This document shows positions 26,292-35,135 of a stretch of 64,000 nucleotides of DNA, one piece after another. This stretch comes from Winogradskyella arenosi. GTDB lineage: Bacteria > Bacteroidota > Bacteroidia > Flavobacteriales > Flavobacteriaceae. The stretch is from positions 620,001 to 684,000 of the forward strand of contig NZ_QPJO01000002.1 of the NCBI RefSeq assembly GCF_003337305.1. Reading direction: 5' to 3'. Made by a program: the position numbers and the translations under genes. How positions within the stretch are numbered: position 1 is the stretch's first letter; each line of letters begins with the position of its first letter. The notes below the pieces were generated by a model, which was given only the letters and a program-made list of their open reading frames with translations, was not told the DNA's origin and ran no database searches.

Positions 26292-28007
26292 CTACTTTCT
26301 AAAAAATGTTGCTTCAAATGTAGAACTATTTCCTACATTATCCGTGACAATTATTTTTAATTCGTTTTTAGTGTCTTTCACCACGTTATCATTAAAATCA
26401 TGGACCAATGAATTGGTTTTATAATCGTATTCCATTAAAATCCATTTTCCGTTTACCGTAGCTCTGTACTTGCTGATGCCTGTAAGTTTATCTTCAATCT
26501 TTAATTTTAGATAACGGTAGTTGCTAATCCATTTTTTATTGGTGAAATTTACCGGAGTAATCACAGGAGGTTCGGTATCCATAGCTAAGGCATAAGTTCC
26601 TAAAGCTTTTGTCTTTGCGATTAAACGATCGCCTTTACGAGAGGTGGAAACGTAATAGGGTTTTTTATAGTTTCCATAAAAACGCGCAATGTACAACTTG
26701 TTTTGGTGCTCTGCTTTATAGTGACTCAAATCGTAATTAATATAAAAATTCTGTTGCATCGGTAGTTTATCCTCTCCTAAAAAGAGCGTATCTGAATTTA
26801 CTTTAAAATCGATATAAGCATCATCATATAAAGTGTTTTTATAAAAGTCTACCGTAAAATTCCCAGAAGTCAATGTACTCTTTTTGTTGTTGTAGACTAA
26901 AGATTGTTTGGAGCGATTAACAGGATTATCGTCTTTTTTTAAAGGCTCATATTTACCATCAATAGGGATAACTACCCAAGATTCATTACCGTGATAATCT
27001 CTTACTCTTACTTTATAAACAGAAGCTGTGCTATCTTCAACGTGTACATAGCCTTGATCATAAGCATCTTTATATAGACTAAGTGGGTTATTAGGTTCAA
27101 TAAATAACTTTTGAATTTTTGTTCGGTGTTTAATGTAATACTCATAATCCACCAGGCGCCTTATGTGCTTAGTTTCATCAAAACTAAAACGCTTAAAATC
27201 GATCTCTAAACTTTTATTACCATTAAAAAAGGATTGAATATTACTTACACCGTTGTTGTTTGGGGCCAAATCTTGTTTGTCATTGGCGGTAATCCCGAAA
27301 CCTATATTGCCGTAAGCTGTAATTTTTTCTACAGCGTAATCACCATTTTTCTTAGGAATAAGTCTTAAAGGAACACGTTCATTTTTTCCATTTATCGTAG
27401 CATTTTCATCTCTGGGGTAAGCAAATACAGCCGTAACGTATGGAGATATAGAATCTTTAACCTCCATACCAAAAAGTAAGGGATTTATAGGGCGTTCTAA
27501 ATTATCCCTAATTTCAAAATGTAGATGAGGCCCTCCAGAGCCACCAGTGTTACCCGAATAACCAATAACTTCATCTTGTGCAATTAAAAGTTCTTTTGAA
27601 TGCGGAAAGACCTCCACCTCAAATCGCTCTTTATCATACTGACATTGCTTAATATAATCTTCTAAGCGTTTAGAAAATTTTTGAAGATGACCATACACTG
27701 TGGTGTACCCATTAGGATGTGTAATGTAAAGCGCTTTACCGTAACCATAATGTGAAATTTTAATTCTACTAATATAGCCTTCCGCAGCAGCATAAACTTT
27801 TAAACCCTCGCGTTGTTGCGTTTTAATATCTAAGCCACCATGAAAATGGGTAGATCGTAATTCAGCAAAGGTTCCCGACAAGACTAATGGAATGTCTAAG
27901 GGCTGTCTAAAATAATCTTGCGGATATTCTGATTCTTCACCTGTAGTGATATCAGGTTGCCCATAAAGGGAACAAGAGATAAGAAAGAGAATTAAAAATT
28001 GTTTCAT
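26292..28007 (-). CDS. M23 family metallopeptidase
   Basis: 571 residues. After a signal peptide (about 1-16) comes a LytM/M23 peptidase domain (about 38-175) with the zinc motif HFHGGLD (H56, D60) and the second motif GGPHLHFE (H161, H163), so the active site looks complete. The long C-terminal region (about 180-571) is beta-rich and of unknown fold. Such enzymes cut peptide cross-links in peptidoglycan; periplasmic. Located upstream of the TonB receptor gene on the same strand. Confidence 0.93.
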   Translation of the reverse strand: MKQFLILFLISCSLYGQPDITTGEESEYPQDYFRQPLDIPLVLSGTFAELRSTHFHGGLDIKTQQREGLKVYAAAEGYISRIKISHYGYGKALYITHPNGYTTVYGHLQKFSKRLEDYIKQCQYDKERFEVEVFPHSKELLIAQDEVIGYSGNTGGSGGPHLHFEIRDNLERPINPLLFGMEVKDSISPYVTAVFAYPRDENATINGKNERVPLRLIPKKNGDYAVEKITAYGNIGFGITANDKQDLAPNNNGVSNIQSFFNGNKSLEIDFKRFSFDETKHIRRLVDYEYYIKHRTKIQKLFIEPNNPLSLYKDAYDQGYVHVEDSTASVYKVRVRDYHGNESWVVIPIDGKYEPLKKDDNPVNRSKQSLVYNNKKSTLTSGNFTVDFYKNTLYDDAYIDFKVNSDTLFLGEDKLPMQQNFYINYDLSHYKAEHQNKLYIARFYGNYKKPYYVSTSRKGDRLIAKTKALGTYALAMDTEPPVITPVNFTNKKWISNYRYLKLKIEDKLTGISKYRATVNGKWILMEYDYKTNSLVHDFNDNVVKDTKNELKIIVTDNVGNSSTFEATFFRK

Positions 28008-28345
28008 AGAAATAGCTATAATAGCGAAAATATTAATTTGCTTACAGTTTCCAAACTGTTCAAGGGGATAAATTTAGTAACGTCTTATTTTAACAGAACT
28101 TATATGCGTTTGAAATAAATGTGAGACACAAGGCTAAATTTTGGGTCTGATTTTTGAGAATGAAAGTAAAATGAAAGCTTAACTGTTGGGAAACTTGGGG
28201 GTTAGCTGTCATAGAAACAGATTGCTGTGAAATTTTAGAACGATAAGCTTAAAAAATCGGTGGCTTTAACAAAAAATAATTGTAAAAGAATTGTGATTAT
28301 TCAATAGGTATGTTAACTTTGTTTTAATAGTATTGAATTGCTTTT
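28008..28345. other. Gene-free divergent region before the coiled-coil/zapA genes
   Basis: 338 bp between two divergent genes. No ORF of note. It is AT-rich, with the promoter at 28291-28321 at its right end. No repeat or RNA structure stood out otherwise. Confidence 0.6.
28291..28321 (+). promoter_or_regulatory. Promoter of the coiled-coil/zapA unit
   Basis: TTG (28291-28293), 20 nt, TAACTTTG (28314-28321), fitting the Bacteroidota consensus. The leader to the ATG at 28346 would be about 18 nt. Confidence 0.55.
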
Positions 28346-28636
28346 ATGAGTAAAATAGAAGACATTGTTGATGCACTAGAAAATAAAATCAGTAAGATTT
28401 TACACAAGCAAACCGTTTTAAAACAAACCAATGCTAAGCTAGAAAGTCAATTAGAACAGCAACAACAAAAGCTTTTAGAACAGCAAGAAGAAATTTCTGC
28501 ATGGGTAGAAAAATATGATACCCTCAAAATGGTAAATTCAATGCTAGGTAGTGACGAAAATAAACGAGAAACAAAACTCAAAATAAATGCACTTATTAGA
28601 GATATAGACCATTGTATTGGACAACTCTCAGAATAA
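28346..28636 (+). CDS. Small coiled-coil protein upstream of zapA
   Basis: 96 residues, almost entirely predicted coiled coil (heptad-like ALENKISKILHKQTVLKQTN, then a Gln-rich stretch LEQQQQKLLEQQ), without a signal peptide. It lies 20 bp before zapA and shares its promoter. Position and form resemble ZapB-type division proteins, but there is no sequence motif proving that; it is an inference. Probably cytoplasmic. Confidence 0.8.
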   Translation: MSKIEDIVDALENKISKILHKQTVLKQTNAKLESQLEQQQQKLLEQQEEISAWVEKYDTLKMVNSMLGSDENKRETKLKINALIRDIDHCIGQLSE

Positions 28637-28656
28637 TATTGTAAATTTAGATTATA

Positions 28657-28944
28657 ATGCCTGAACAATTAAAAATTAAACTTTCTATAGCCAATAGAGT
28701 TTATCCGTTGACGATAAACCCTAGTCAGGAGGAAGGTTTACGTAAAGCCACAAAGAATATTGAGGCAATGATTGGGCAATTTGAGCAGAATTACTCTGTA
28801 AGAGACAAGCAAGATGTTTTAGCCATGTGTGCTTTACAATTTGCAGCTCAAGTAGAGCAAAAGTCAATAGATAAAGAGTATGTTAATGAAGAAGTACAGG
28901 AAAAGTTAGAAGCTTTAAATGAACTTTTAAATCAACATGTTTAA
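28657..28944 (+). CDS. zapA: Cell division protein ZapA
   Basis: 95 residues, the usual ZapA size. ZapA binds FtsZ and bundles its filaments. The N-terminal KIKLSIANRVYPLTINPSQEEGLRKA matches the family's globular head (I..A.R.YPL....QE..L..A), and the C-terminal half (about 45-95) is the coiled-coil stalk. It is in one unit with the coiled-coil gene and stands directly in front of the candidate 6S RNA and rny. Confidence 0.92.
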   Translation: MPEQLKIKLSIANRVYPLTINPSQEEGLRKATKNIEAMIGQFEQNYSVRDKQDVLAMCALQFAAQVEQKSIDKEYVNEEVQEKLEALNELLNQHV

Positions 28945-28978
28945 CTCGTACGTTCTTTAAAATAAATAAAAGGTTACT

Positions 28979-29167
28979 GCCTACATTAGTTATATTTTTT
29001 GATAAACTCAACGATCAATTCTTTAAAAAGGGTGAGTTTAAGTTGTAAAATCGTGCTGTTAGTGCTGAACTTGCTTCAGTAGCTTAGACAGATTTTTGAT
29101 CAGCTTGTTAGCCCTAAACTTGTTTTTAAGGAGTTTATACAAAACCGATACTAGTGTAGGCTTTTTT
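28979..29167 (+). ncRNA. ssrS: Candidate 6S RNA (ssrS-like) between zapA and rny
   Basis: A 189-nt stretch with a closing helix GCCTACATTAG (28979-28989) to CTAGTGTAGGC (29151-29161), 11 bp with one G-U pair, followed by six T residues as a terminator. Inside it, ATAAACTC (29002-29009) can pair with GAGTTTAT (29131-29138) and GATCAA (29013-29018) with TTGATC (29096-29101), and a hairpin CTGAA/TTCAG with loop CTTGC (29065-29079) lies at the centre. This rod with open middle, its size (E. coli 6S is 184 nt) and its place behind zapA, where 6S sits in many proteobacteria, point to 6S RNA. It would bind RNA polymerase. Identification is by structure and position, not by a covariance model. Confidence 0.6.
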
Positions 29168-29191
29168 ATACACTAAAACTAAATTATAAAG

Positions 29192-30769
29192 ATGGATAAT
29201 TACGCAATAATGTTTATTGTAGGAGGAATACTAGGAGGAATAATAATAGGATATTTAATCGCTAAAGCTTTAGAAAAAGGTAAAGCGTCTAAGTTGATTG
29301 CCAGCGCAGAAATCGAAGCACAATCAATTTTAAAACAAGCCAAATCTGATGGTGATTCCTTAAAAAAGGATAAAATACTGCAGGCCAAAGAGAAGTTTAT
29401 TGAGTTAAAATCAGAACATGAAAAGGTGATTTTTTCTCGCGATAAAAAAATGGCTGAAACTGAAAAACGCATTAGAGATAAAGAATCTCAACTTTCTAGC
29501 GAGTTAAGTAAAGCAAAAAAATCAAATCAATCTTTAGAGAGTAAAATAAAAGATTACGATTTTAGATTGGAGTTTTTAGACAAGAAGCAAGAAGAAATTG
29601 AAAAAGCGCATAAAAATCAAATTAAGCAATTAGAAGTTATTTCATCGTTATCTGCAGAAGAGGCGAAGTCGCAATTAGTAGAGTCTTTGAAAGAGGAAGC
29701 CAAAACAGATGCCATGGCCTTTATTCAAGACCATGTTGAAGAAGCTAAATTAACCGCACAACAAGAAGCTAAGAAAATAATTATAAACACCATTCAACGT
29801 ATCGGTACAGAAGAAGCTGTAGATAACTGTGTTTCTGTATTTAATATCGAGTCGGATGACGTTAAAGGTCGTATTATTGGACGTGAAGGGCGAAATATTA
29901 GAGCCATTGAAGCTGCAACGGGTGTAGAGATTATTGTTGATGATACTCCTGAAGCTATAATTTTATCTTGTTTCGATTCTGTAAGACGAGAAATTGCACG
30001 CCTATCTTTACACAAATTAGTTACCGATGGTAGAATACATCCGGCACGAATTGAAGAGGTGGTGAGAAAGACAGAAAAGCAGATTGAACAAGAAATTATT
30101 GAAGTAGGAAAGCGTACGGTCATCGATTTAGGAATTCATGGATTACATCCAGAATTAATTAAAATGGTAGGACGTATGAAATACCGTTCGTCTTACGGTC
30201 AAAACTTATTACAACACTCACGTGAGGTTGCAAAACTATGTGGGGTGATGGCTGCAGAATTAGGATTAAATCCGAAATTAGCCAAACGTGCTGGTTTACT
30301 ACACGATATAGGAAAAGTACCATCATCAGAAACCGATGTGGAAACACCTCACGCTATTTTAGGTATGCAATGGGCTGAGAAACATGGAGAGAAACCAGAG
30401 GTTTGTAATGCTATTGGAGCACACCACGACGAAATTGAAATGACCACTTTGTTATCTCCAATTATTCAGGTTTGTGATGCTATTTCAGGAGCAAGACCAG
30501 GAGCAAGACGTCAGGTTTTAGATTCTTATATCCAACGATTAAAAGATTTAGAAGATGTGGCCTTCGGATTTACAGGGGTAAAGAAAGCTTATGCAATCCA
30601 AGCTGGTAGAGAGTTACGTGTTATTGTGGAAAGTGAAAAAGTATCGGATGATAAGGCTGCAAGTTTATCGTTTGAAATCTCTCAGAAAATACAAACGGAT
30701 ATGACTTATCCAGGACAAGTAAAAGTTACTGTGATAAGAGAAACAAGAGCGGTAAATATTGCAAAATAA
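29192..30769 (+). CDS. rny: Ribonuclease Y
   Basis: 525 residues, the normal length. Endoribonuclease that starts mRNA decay, anchored to the membrane. N-terminal membrane helix (about 4-25: [19 protein letters not shown]), long coiled coil (about 30-190), KH RNA-binding domain (about 205-280; [17 protein letters not shown]) and an HD domain with the LLHDIGK motif (H371, D372). The 5' leader overlaps the 6S RNA candidate region, whose T tract ends 25 bp before the ATG, so a separate promoter or read-through is needed. Strong terminator at 30794-30822. Confidence 0.97.
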   Translation: MDNYAIMFIVGGILGGIIIGYLIAKALEKGKASKLIASAEIEAQSILKQAKSDGDSLKKDKILQAKEKFIELKSEHEKVIFSRDKKMAETEKRIRDKESQLSSELSKAKKSNQSLESKIKDYDFRLEFLDKKQEEIEKAHKNQIKQLEVISSLSAEEAKSQLVESLKEEAKTDAMAFIQDHVEEAKLTAQQEAKKIIINTIQRIGTEEAVDNCVSVFNIESDDVKGRIIGREGRNIRAIEAATGVEIIVDDTPEAIILSCFDSVRREIARLSLHKLVTDGRIHPARIEEVVRKTEKQIEQEIIEVGKRTVIDLGIHGLHPELIKMVGRMKYRSSYGQNLLQHSREVAKLCGVMAAELGLNPKLAKRAGLLHDIGKVPSSETDVETPHAILGMQWAEKHGEKPEVCNAIGAHHDEIEMTTLLSPIIQVCDAISGARPGARRQVLDSYIQRLKDLEDVAFGFTGVKKAYAIQAGRELRVIVESEKVSDDKAASLSFEISQKIQTDMTYPGQVKVTVIRETRAVNIAK

Positions 30770-30793
30770 AAACGCTTCACATTATATAGACCT

Positions 30794-30822
30794 AAAACGC
30801 ACTCTAATTTAGAGTGCGTTTT
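30794..30822. terminator. Bidirectional terminator after rny, overlapping the kinase stop
   Basis: AAAACGCACTCTAA (30794-30807) pairs with TTAGAGTGCGTTTT (30809-30822). The minus-strand kinase gene ends inside it: its stop is 30809-30811 and its last codons lie in the right arm. The hairpin can serve rny on the plus strand and the kinase gene on the minus strand. Confidence 0.85.
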
Positions 30823-31990
30823 GCTTTTTAAAGCTAAGTGAAAAAGCGGTGCCATGATTAAGGTTGCTTTCCACTTGAATCTCACCATTTAATGCCTCCA
30901 CTTGAGTTTTAGTAATAAAGAGACCAATGCCTCTAGAGTCTTTGCGTTTGGTGCCATGAAAGGTTTTATAAATTTCAAAAACTTGATCTTTAAATTTATT
31001 CAGATCAATACCAATTCCGTTATCCGAAATTAAAATCCTGACATGGCTTTCGGTTTCCATAGATGCTATAGTAACTTCAGATTGTTTGTTAGGGTCTGAA
31101 TATTTAATGGCATTAGAGATTAAATTATATAAAACACTTTCTAAATAAGCTTTATTGGTCAATAAAACGACCTCTTTTCTAACGTCGTTGTGGATACGGA
31201 CCTCGTTTTTTTCACTTTCTAAGGACAGACTGTTTATAATCGTGGACGTAAAAGGGTAGAGTTCTACGCTTTCATTAAGTTCGCTAATTTTTGATTTAGA
31301 TTTAATGCTTACAATATCATCGAGATCTTTAATGGTCGTTGATAAAGATTTAGAAATAGTCTGCAAGTGCCCCATTAGGGTGCCTTTTTCAGTTTCGCTA
31401 GTGGCTTCATTATAAAATTCTAAGATATTTTTAAAATTTCCAATGTGTGTTCTTAGATTATGAGACACAATATGCGTAAAACTGTATAGCCGCTTATTTT
31501 GATTGGTAATGACGTCTAATTTCTTTTTTAAGAGGTCTTCACTTTGTTTGCTTTTAGAAATATCGGTGTGCGTTCCAATAATCCGTGTGGCTTTTTGGTT
31601 GGCATCGCGCTCTACAACTTTCGCCTTGTCTAAAATCCATTTGTATTGCCCATTTATACCTTTTATACGGTATTCATGTTCGTAAAGTAAATTAGGACCT
31701 TCTAAGAACTGTTTAAAACTTTCAAAATACGCTTCGCGGTCTTCCGGATGTACTTGCTCATTCCAATATTGTGCATTATTAAAGGAGTAGTCTTCAGGAT
31801 AGCCTAATATATGTTTAGATTCTTTAGAAAAATGGACCTCATTTTTATGGATATGCCAATCCCAAAAGCCGACTTGCGATAATTCTAGAGCATGCTTATA
31901 TTTATTAGCTTCAAAAGTTGCAGCTTGAGAATTAAAAATGTTATAAGATATTGATTTAATGTTTTTTAGCGTTAGGGCAATAAAATTCAT
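30809..31990 (-). CDS. PAS domain sensor histidine kinase
   Basis: 393 residues, no membrane helix or signal peptide, so cytoplasmic. One PAS domain (about 35-145: GFWDWHIHKNEVHFS, EYRIKGINGQYKWI, GTHTDISKSK), a dimerisation/phosphoacceptor helix with SHNLRTHIGN (H177), and an HATPase domain with N box YNLISNAIKYS, G1 DNGIGID and G2 GIGLF. It should autophosphorylate on H177 in response to an unknown internal signal. No response regulator gene adjoins it, so its partner is elsewhere. Confidence 0.92.
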   Translation of the reverse strand: MNFIALTLKNIKSISYNIFNSQAATFEANKYKHALELSQVGFWDWHIHKNEVHFSKESKHILGYPEDYSFNNAQYWNEQVHPEDREAYFESFKQFLEGPNLLYEHEYRIKGINGQYKWILDKAKVVERDANQKATRIIGTHTDISKSKQSEDLLKKKLDVITNQNKRLYSFTHIVSHNLRTHIGNFKNILEFYNEATSETEKGTLMGHLQTISKSLSTTIKDLDDIVSIKSKSKISELNESVELYPFTSTIINSLSLESEKNEVRIHNDVRKEVVLLTNKAYLESVLYNLISNAIKYSDPNKQSEVTIASMETESHVRILISDNGIGIDLNKFKDQVFEIYKTFHGTKRKDSRGIGLFITKTQVEALNGEIQVESNLNHGTAFSLSFKKQNAL

Positions 31991-32230
31991 TCTAGTGGGC
32001 TTTATTTTGAGACCCTTTTCTTTTCAGAAGGTCACAATATTAAACCTTGTTTAACAACTCTAACAGTATTACGTTTGGCCTTGCCTTTACTGGATTTATG
32101 GCACTTTTATTCAGAATGGCGTATAGATGAAGACCTTGAAAATAATTGTATAAGTCTTTGTGAAGATTTCACGTTTCAGTTGTTATGATTTTGAGCTTGT
32201 AAAGCCCTTTTTTTCTTGATTTTGGAGTCT

Positions 32231-33139
32231 TTAATTTCTAGGGTGAAACTGCTCTAAGATATCACTAAGGTGTGTTCGGTTTACATGCATATAAATTTCT
32301 GTTGTTGTAATGCTTTCATGACCTAGCATCATTTGTATAGCTCTTAAATCCGCTCCATTTTCTAAAAGATGTGTAGCAAATGAGTGTCTAAAGGTGTGTG
32401 GAGAGACGTTTTTCTCTATTCCAGTGGTCTTTACGAGTTTTTTAATGATGGTAAAAACCATAGCTCTCGTGAGCTGACGTCCTTTGTAATTCAAAAAGAG
32501 TATGTCTTTAGAGTCGGCCTCGATAGCAATATGAGCTCTTATAGCCATCCAAATAGAAATGAATTTTTGGGTCGATTTTCCAATCGGAACAAAACGTTCT
32601 TTATTCCCTTTTCCGTTCACTTTAATAAAGCTTTCTTCAAAATAAAGATCTGAAATTTTTAAGGCAATTAACTCACTTACACGTAACCCACAACTGTATA
32701 GGGTTTCGAGCATGGCTCTATTGCGTTCACCTAGATTAATACCACTATAAGTGTAGGTTAAATCTATCGCATTTATAAGTTTATCAATGTCTTCAATAGA
32801 CAAGGTATCGGGAAGTTTACGGCCAATTCTCGGGGTTTCAATAAGGTCTAAGGGATTGGTTGTTCTGTAATCTTCAAAAATGAGATAGTCAAAAAAATTA
32901 CGAAGTCCCGATACTAACCGGGCTTGAGACCTGGGGTTTATTGATTTTGAAACCGAATAAATAAAAGACTTCACCACCGTTGTATCAATAGTTAGAGGTG
33001 TTACCTTTAGGTCTTCAGCAGCCAAATAGGTCATTAGTTTTTTTATATCGTAACTGTAATTCTCAATAGAGTTTTTAGATAAACCACGTTCAATTTGAAG
33101 ATAATGTTTGTAGTCTGCGAGTGCCTGATCCCATTTCAT
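32231..33139 (-). CDS. xerD: Site-specific tyrosine recombinase XerD
   Basis: 302 residues, the usual XerC/D length. N-terminal SAM-like core-binding domain (about 1-90: YKHYLQIERGLSKNSIENYSYD), then a catalytic domain with the full set R153 (CGLRVSEL), K177, H248/R251 (HTFRHSFATHLL), H274 (MLGHESI) and nucleophile Y283 (EIYMHV). It resolves chromosome dimers at dif together with a partner. Nothing in the neighbourhood suggests an integron or phage, and the gene stands next to aroQ as in other flavobacteria, so it is the housekeeping recombinase. XerC versus XerD cannot be settled by reading. Confidence 0.92.
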   Translation of the reverse strand: MKWDQALADYKHYLQIERGLSKNSIENYSYDIKKLMTYLAAEDLKVTPLTIDTTVVKSFIYSVSKSINPRSQARLVSGLRNFFDYLIFEDYRTTNPLDLIETPRIGRKLPDTLSIEDIDKLINAIDLTYTYSGINLGERNRAMLETLYSCGLRVSELIALKISDLYFEESFIKVNGKGNKERFVPIGKSTQKFISIWMAIRAHIAIEADSKDILFLNYKGRQLTRAMVFTIIKKLVKTTGIEKNVSPHTFRHSFATHLLENGADLRAIQMMLGHESITTTEIYMHVNRTHLSDILEQFHPRN

Positions 33140-33277
33140 AGTTAAAAATAAGTATTTAAAAGTTTATAGAATCTAATATCTCAAGGATATTTCTTTTGTG
33201 CGTGTGGAAAAGGATTAAAATGAAAACCGAAGTGAAGGCTACATTTTTTTATACTGTAATTTTAATATCTTTACTTT

Positions 33278-33703
33278 ATGAAAAAGTTGATTATAATAAA
33301 TGGGCCTAATCTTAACTTATTAGGAAAACGCGAAACAAATATCTACGGTAATTTAACCTTCACCGAGTTTTATGAAGCTGTTGTGAAAAAATATCCTGAT
33401 GTCGATTTAACCTATTATCAGTCTAATATAGAAGGAGAACTCATTGATAAAATTCAGGAAGTTGGCTTTAGTTATGATGGTATTATTCTTAATGCGGCCG
33501 CTTATACACACACTTCAGTAGGCATTGGTGATGCCGTTAAGGCTGTTACTACACCGGTTGTAGAAGTGCATATTTCTAATACGTTTTCTAGAGAAGAATT
33601 TAGGCATCAATCGTATATCTCACCAAATGCTAAAGGTGTTATTTTAGGTTTTGGTCTACAAAGTTATGAATTGGCTATTGAGAGCTTTATCAGTGCCTCT
33701 TAA
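33278..33703 (+). CDS. aroQ: Type II 3-dehydroquinate dehydratase
   Basis: 141 residues, the size of type II dehydroquinase. Third step of the shikimate pathway; forms dodecamers. Motifs: INGPNLNLLGKRETNIYG (start, with the catalytic Tyr at about 23), QSNIEGELIDKIQ, LNAAAYTHTSVGI and VEVHISNTFSREEFRHQSYIS, with the catalytic His in EVHISN. It is divergent from xerD with 138 bp between. Confidence 0.95.
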   Translation: MKKLIIINGPNLNLLGKRETNIYGNLTFTEFYEAVVKKYPDVDLTYYQSNIEGELIDKIQEVGFSYDGIILNAAAYTHTSVGIGDAVKAVTTPVVEVHISNTFSREEFRHQSYISPNAKGVILGFGLQSYELAIESFISAS

Positions 33704-34310
33704 AATCTTTCAGAAATAACACTGAACAACGGGTTATTGGAGTTGAAGTCGTTGGTGAATGCCACGGCTTTTGTATGGAATTAATACAATCCGGAATAGG
33801 GATCGGCTGCGTATTAATGATGTGTTGGTGGTCATAAACAATAGGAAATATATCTTTTTTTTGTTTTTTTAATGCCAATTTACCTTCGGGCGTTTTTATG
33901 TTATAAAATCCGTTTTACTTCGGAATAACGACGTTGACATATGATACGTCTTGTATGGATGCTACGAGGTATGCTTCACTTAGCGCTGTAATGTTTTATA
34001 GCTCTTCAATAAAATGATTTACAGTTGACCTTAACTTTAAGGGACAACGTCTTCCAGAAATTAAATTTGATAAACCTTTTATTTTAAGGGAAGCTCACTT
34101 AAAATTCCACTTTTTGACGATGCGCTATAAATTTCAAAATAGGTGCTTTAATGGCATAAGAGTTAATGATTTCTTGATTTGAGCAGCCTTTAAAATAAAA
34201 CTTTTCCGATTGATTTATGTGTTTGATTAACAACTTGTTAAACTGCTGTTAAGTCCTATGGCTAGGTGGTTTCGGGCTTATAGCTTTGTGGTATTAACCC
34301 AAATAAAACA
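33704..34310. other. Gene-poor region, possibly decayed coding DNA
   Basis: 607 bp without a convincing gene. The first 180 bp give frame-broken peptide fragments in several plus-strand frames, none recognised; the remainder is AT-rich with stops in all frames. The right end carries the -7 element at 34281-34288 for the barrel gene. The aroQ stop at 33703 is not followed by a clear terminator. Confidence 0.5.
34281..34288 (+). promoter_or_regulatory. Promoter -7 element of the barrel gene
   Basis: TAGCTTTG, an exact TAnnTTTG match, followed by TGG. It lies 31 bp before the ATG at 34320. The -33 region has no clear TTTG. Confidence 0.4.
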
Positions 34311-34319
34311 ATGATTAAA

Positions 34320-34958
34320 ATGAAAAAATTAATTGCATTTACCGGCGTATTTTTAATAGCATTAACTTCAATTAATGCACAGTCAGATTCAAAAATGGTA
34401 CAACTTGGAGCTAAGGGAGGGGTTAACTTTTCTAAGCTTAGTGGTGACGATTTTGATGATGTCGATTCAAGAACAAGTTTTAATGCCGGATTGGTCGCTG
34501 AAATTCCAATTTCAGAACGTCTTTCTTTTCAACCCGAGGTGTTTTATTCCGGACAAGGATTCGATATCGCTGAAAGAGATCAGGATAATGTCTTTGATAC
34601 CGATGAAAATATTGAATATCAATTAGATTATATTCAAGTGCCTTTACTACTTAAAGTGTATTTAGTGAAAGGACTTAGTGTTGAAGCAGGACCTCAATTC
34701 GGATTTAAAATTCATGAAGAGTTTGATTCACAACCTAACGATGATGGTGGTGATATTGAAATTGATAACGACGACTCTTATGTAAAGGATTTTGACACGA
34801 GTGTGGCCTTAGGAACATCGTACAAATTTGATAACGGTTTCTTTTTAAGTGCACGCTATAATATTGGTGTAACCAGTATTTTTAAAGATGATACTGTATT
34901 TGACGGTGTAGATGGTAAAAATGATGTATGGCAGTTTGGTTTAGGGTTTATGTTTTAA
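34320..34958 (+). CDS. Outer membrane beta-barrel protein
   Basis: 212 residues from the ATG at 34320 (MKKLIAFTGVFLIAL..., signal peptide to about residue 20, ending INAQ). An ATG three codons upstream (34311) is possible. Strands with alternating residues include LGAKGGVNFSKLSGDDF, FQPEVFYSGQGFD, YIQVPLLLKVYLVKGLSVEAGPQFG and a terminal WQFGLGFMF, the pattern of the porin-like PorT/OMP_b-brl_2 group in Bacteroidota. Acidic loops (NDDGGDIEIDNDD) may bind cations. Function unknown; single gene with a strong terminator. Confidence 0.88.
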   Translation: MKKLIAFTGVFLIALTSINAQSDSKMVQLGAKGGVNFSKLSGDDFDDVDSRTSFNAGLVAEIPISERLSFQPEVFYSGQGFDIAERDQDNVFDTDENIEYQLDYIQVPLLLKVYLVKGLSVEAGPQFGFKIHEEFDSQPNDDGGDIEIDNDDSYVKDFDTSVALGTSYKFDNGFFLSARYNIGVTSIFKDDTVFDGVDGKNDVWQFGLGFMF

Positions 34959-34978
34959 TCCTAAACGCTAATAAAGAT

Positions 34979-35010
34979 AAAAAAGCCTCAGACTAATCTG
35001 AGGCTTTTTT
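34979..35010 (+). terminator. Terminator after the barrel gene
   Basis: AAAAAAGCCTCAGA (34979-34992) and TCTGAGGCTTTTTT (34997-35010) pair perfectly around a CTAA loop, ending in a T tract. Confidence 0.95.
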
Positions 35011-35076
35011 ACTTTCTAAACGACCTTATCATTTTAAGTCTAAATGTGTAGACTAGTTTGCTTAAGGTCGCAACCT

Positions 35077-35111
35077 AAAAAAAAGTGATTTGAAAAACTT
35101 CAAATCACTTT
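35077..35111 (-). terminator. Terminator after lpdA (minus strand)
   Basis: AAAGTGATTTGAA (35082-35094) pairs over 13 bp with TTCAAATCACTTT (35099-35111), loop AAAC. The A tract at 35077-35084 is a U tract on the minus strand, directly behind the lpdA stop at 35136. Confidence 0.9.
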
Positions 35112-35135
35112 ATTAATTATAAGGATACGGTCTTC

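Noticed and set aside
32231-33139. Tyrosine recombinase as integrase of a mobile element
   Set aside because: 302 residues with XerD-type core; no attachment repeats, tRNA or phage genes around; neighbour is aroQ.
33690-33878. 62-residue ORF on the minus strand after aroQ
   Set aside because: It overlaps the aroQ end, has no signal or domain, and low-quality composition; not supported as a gene.
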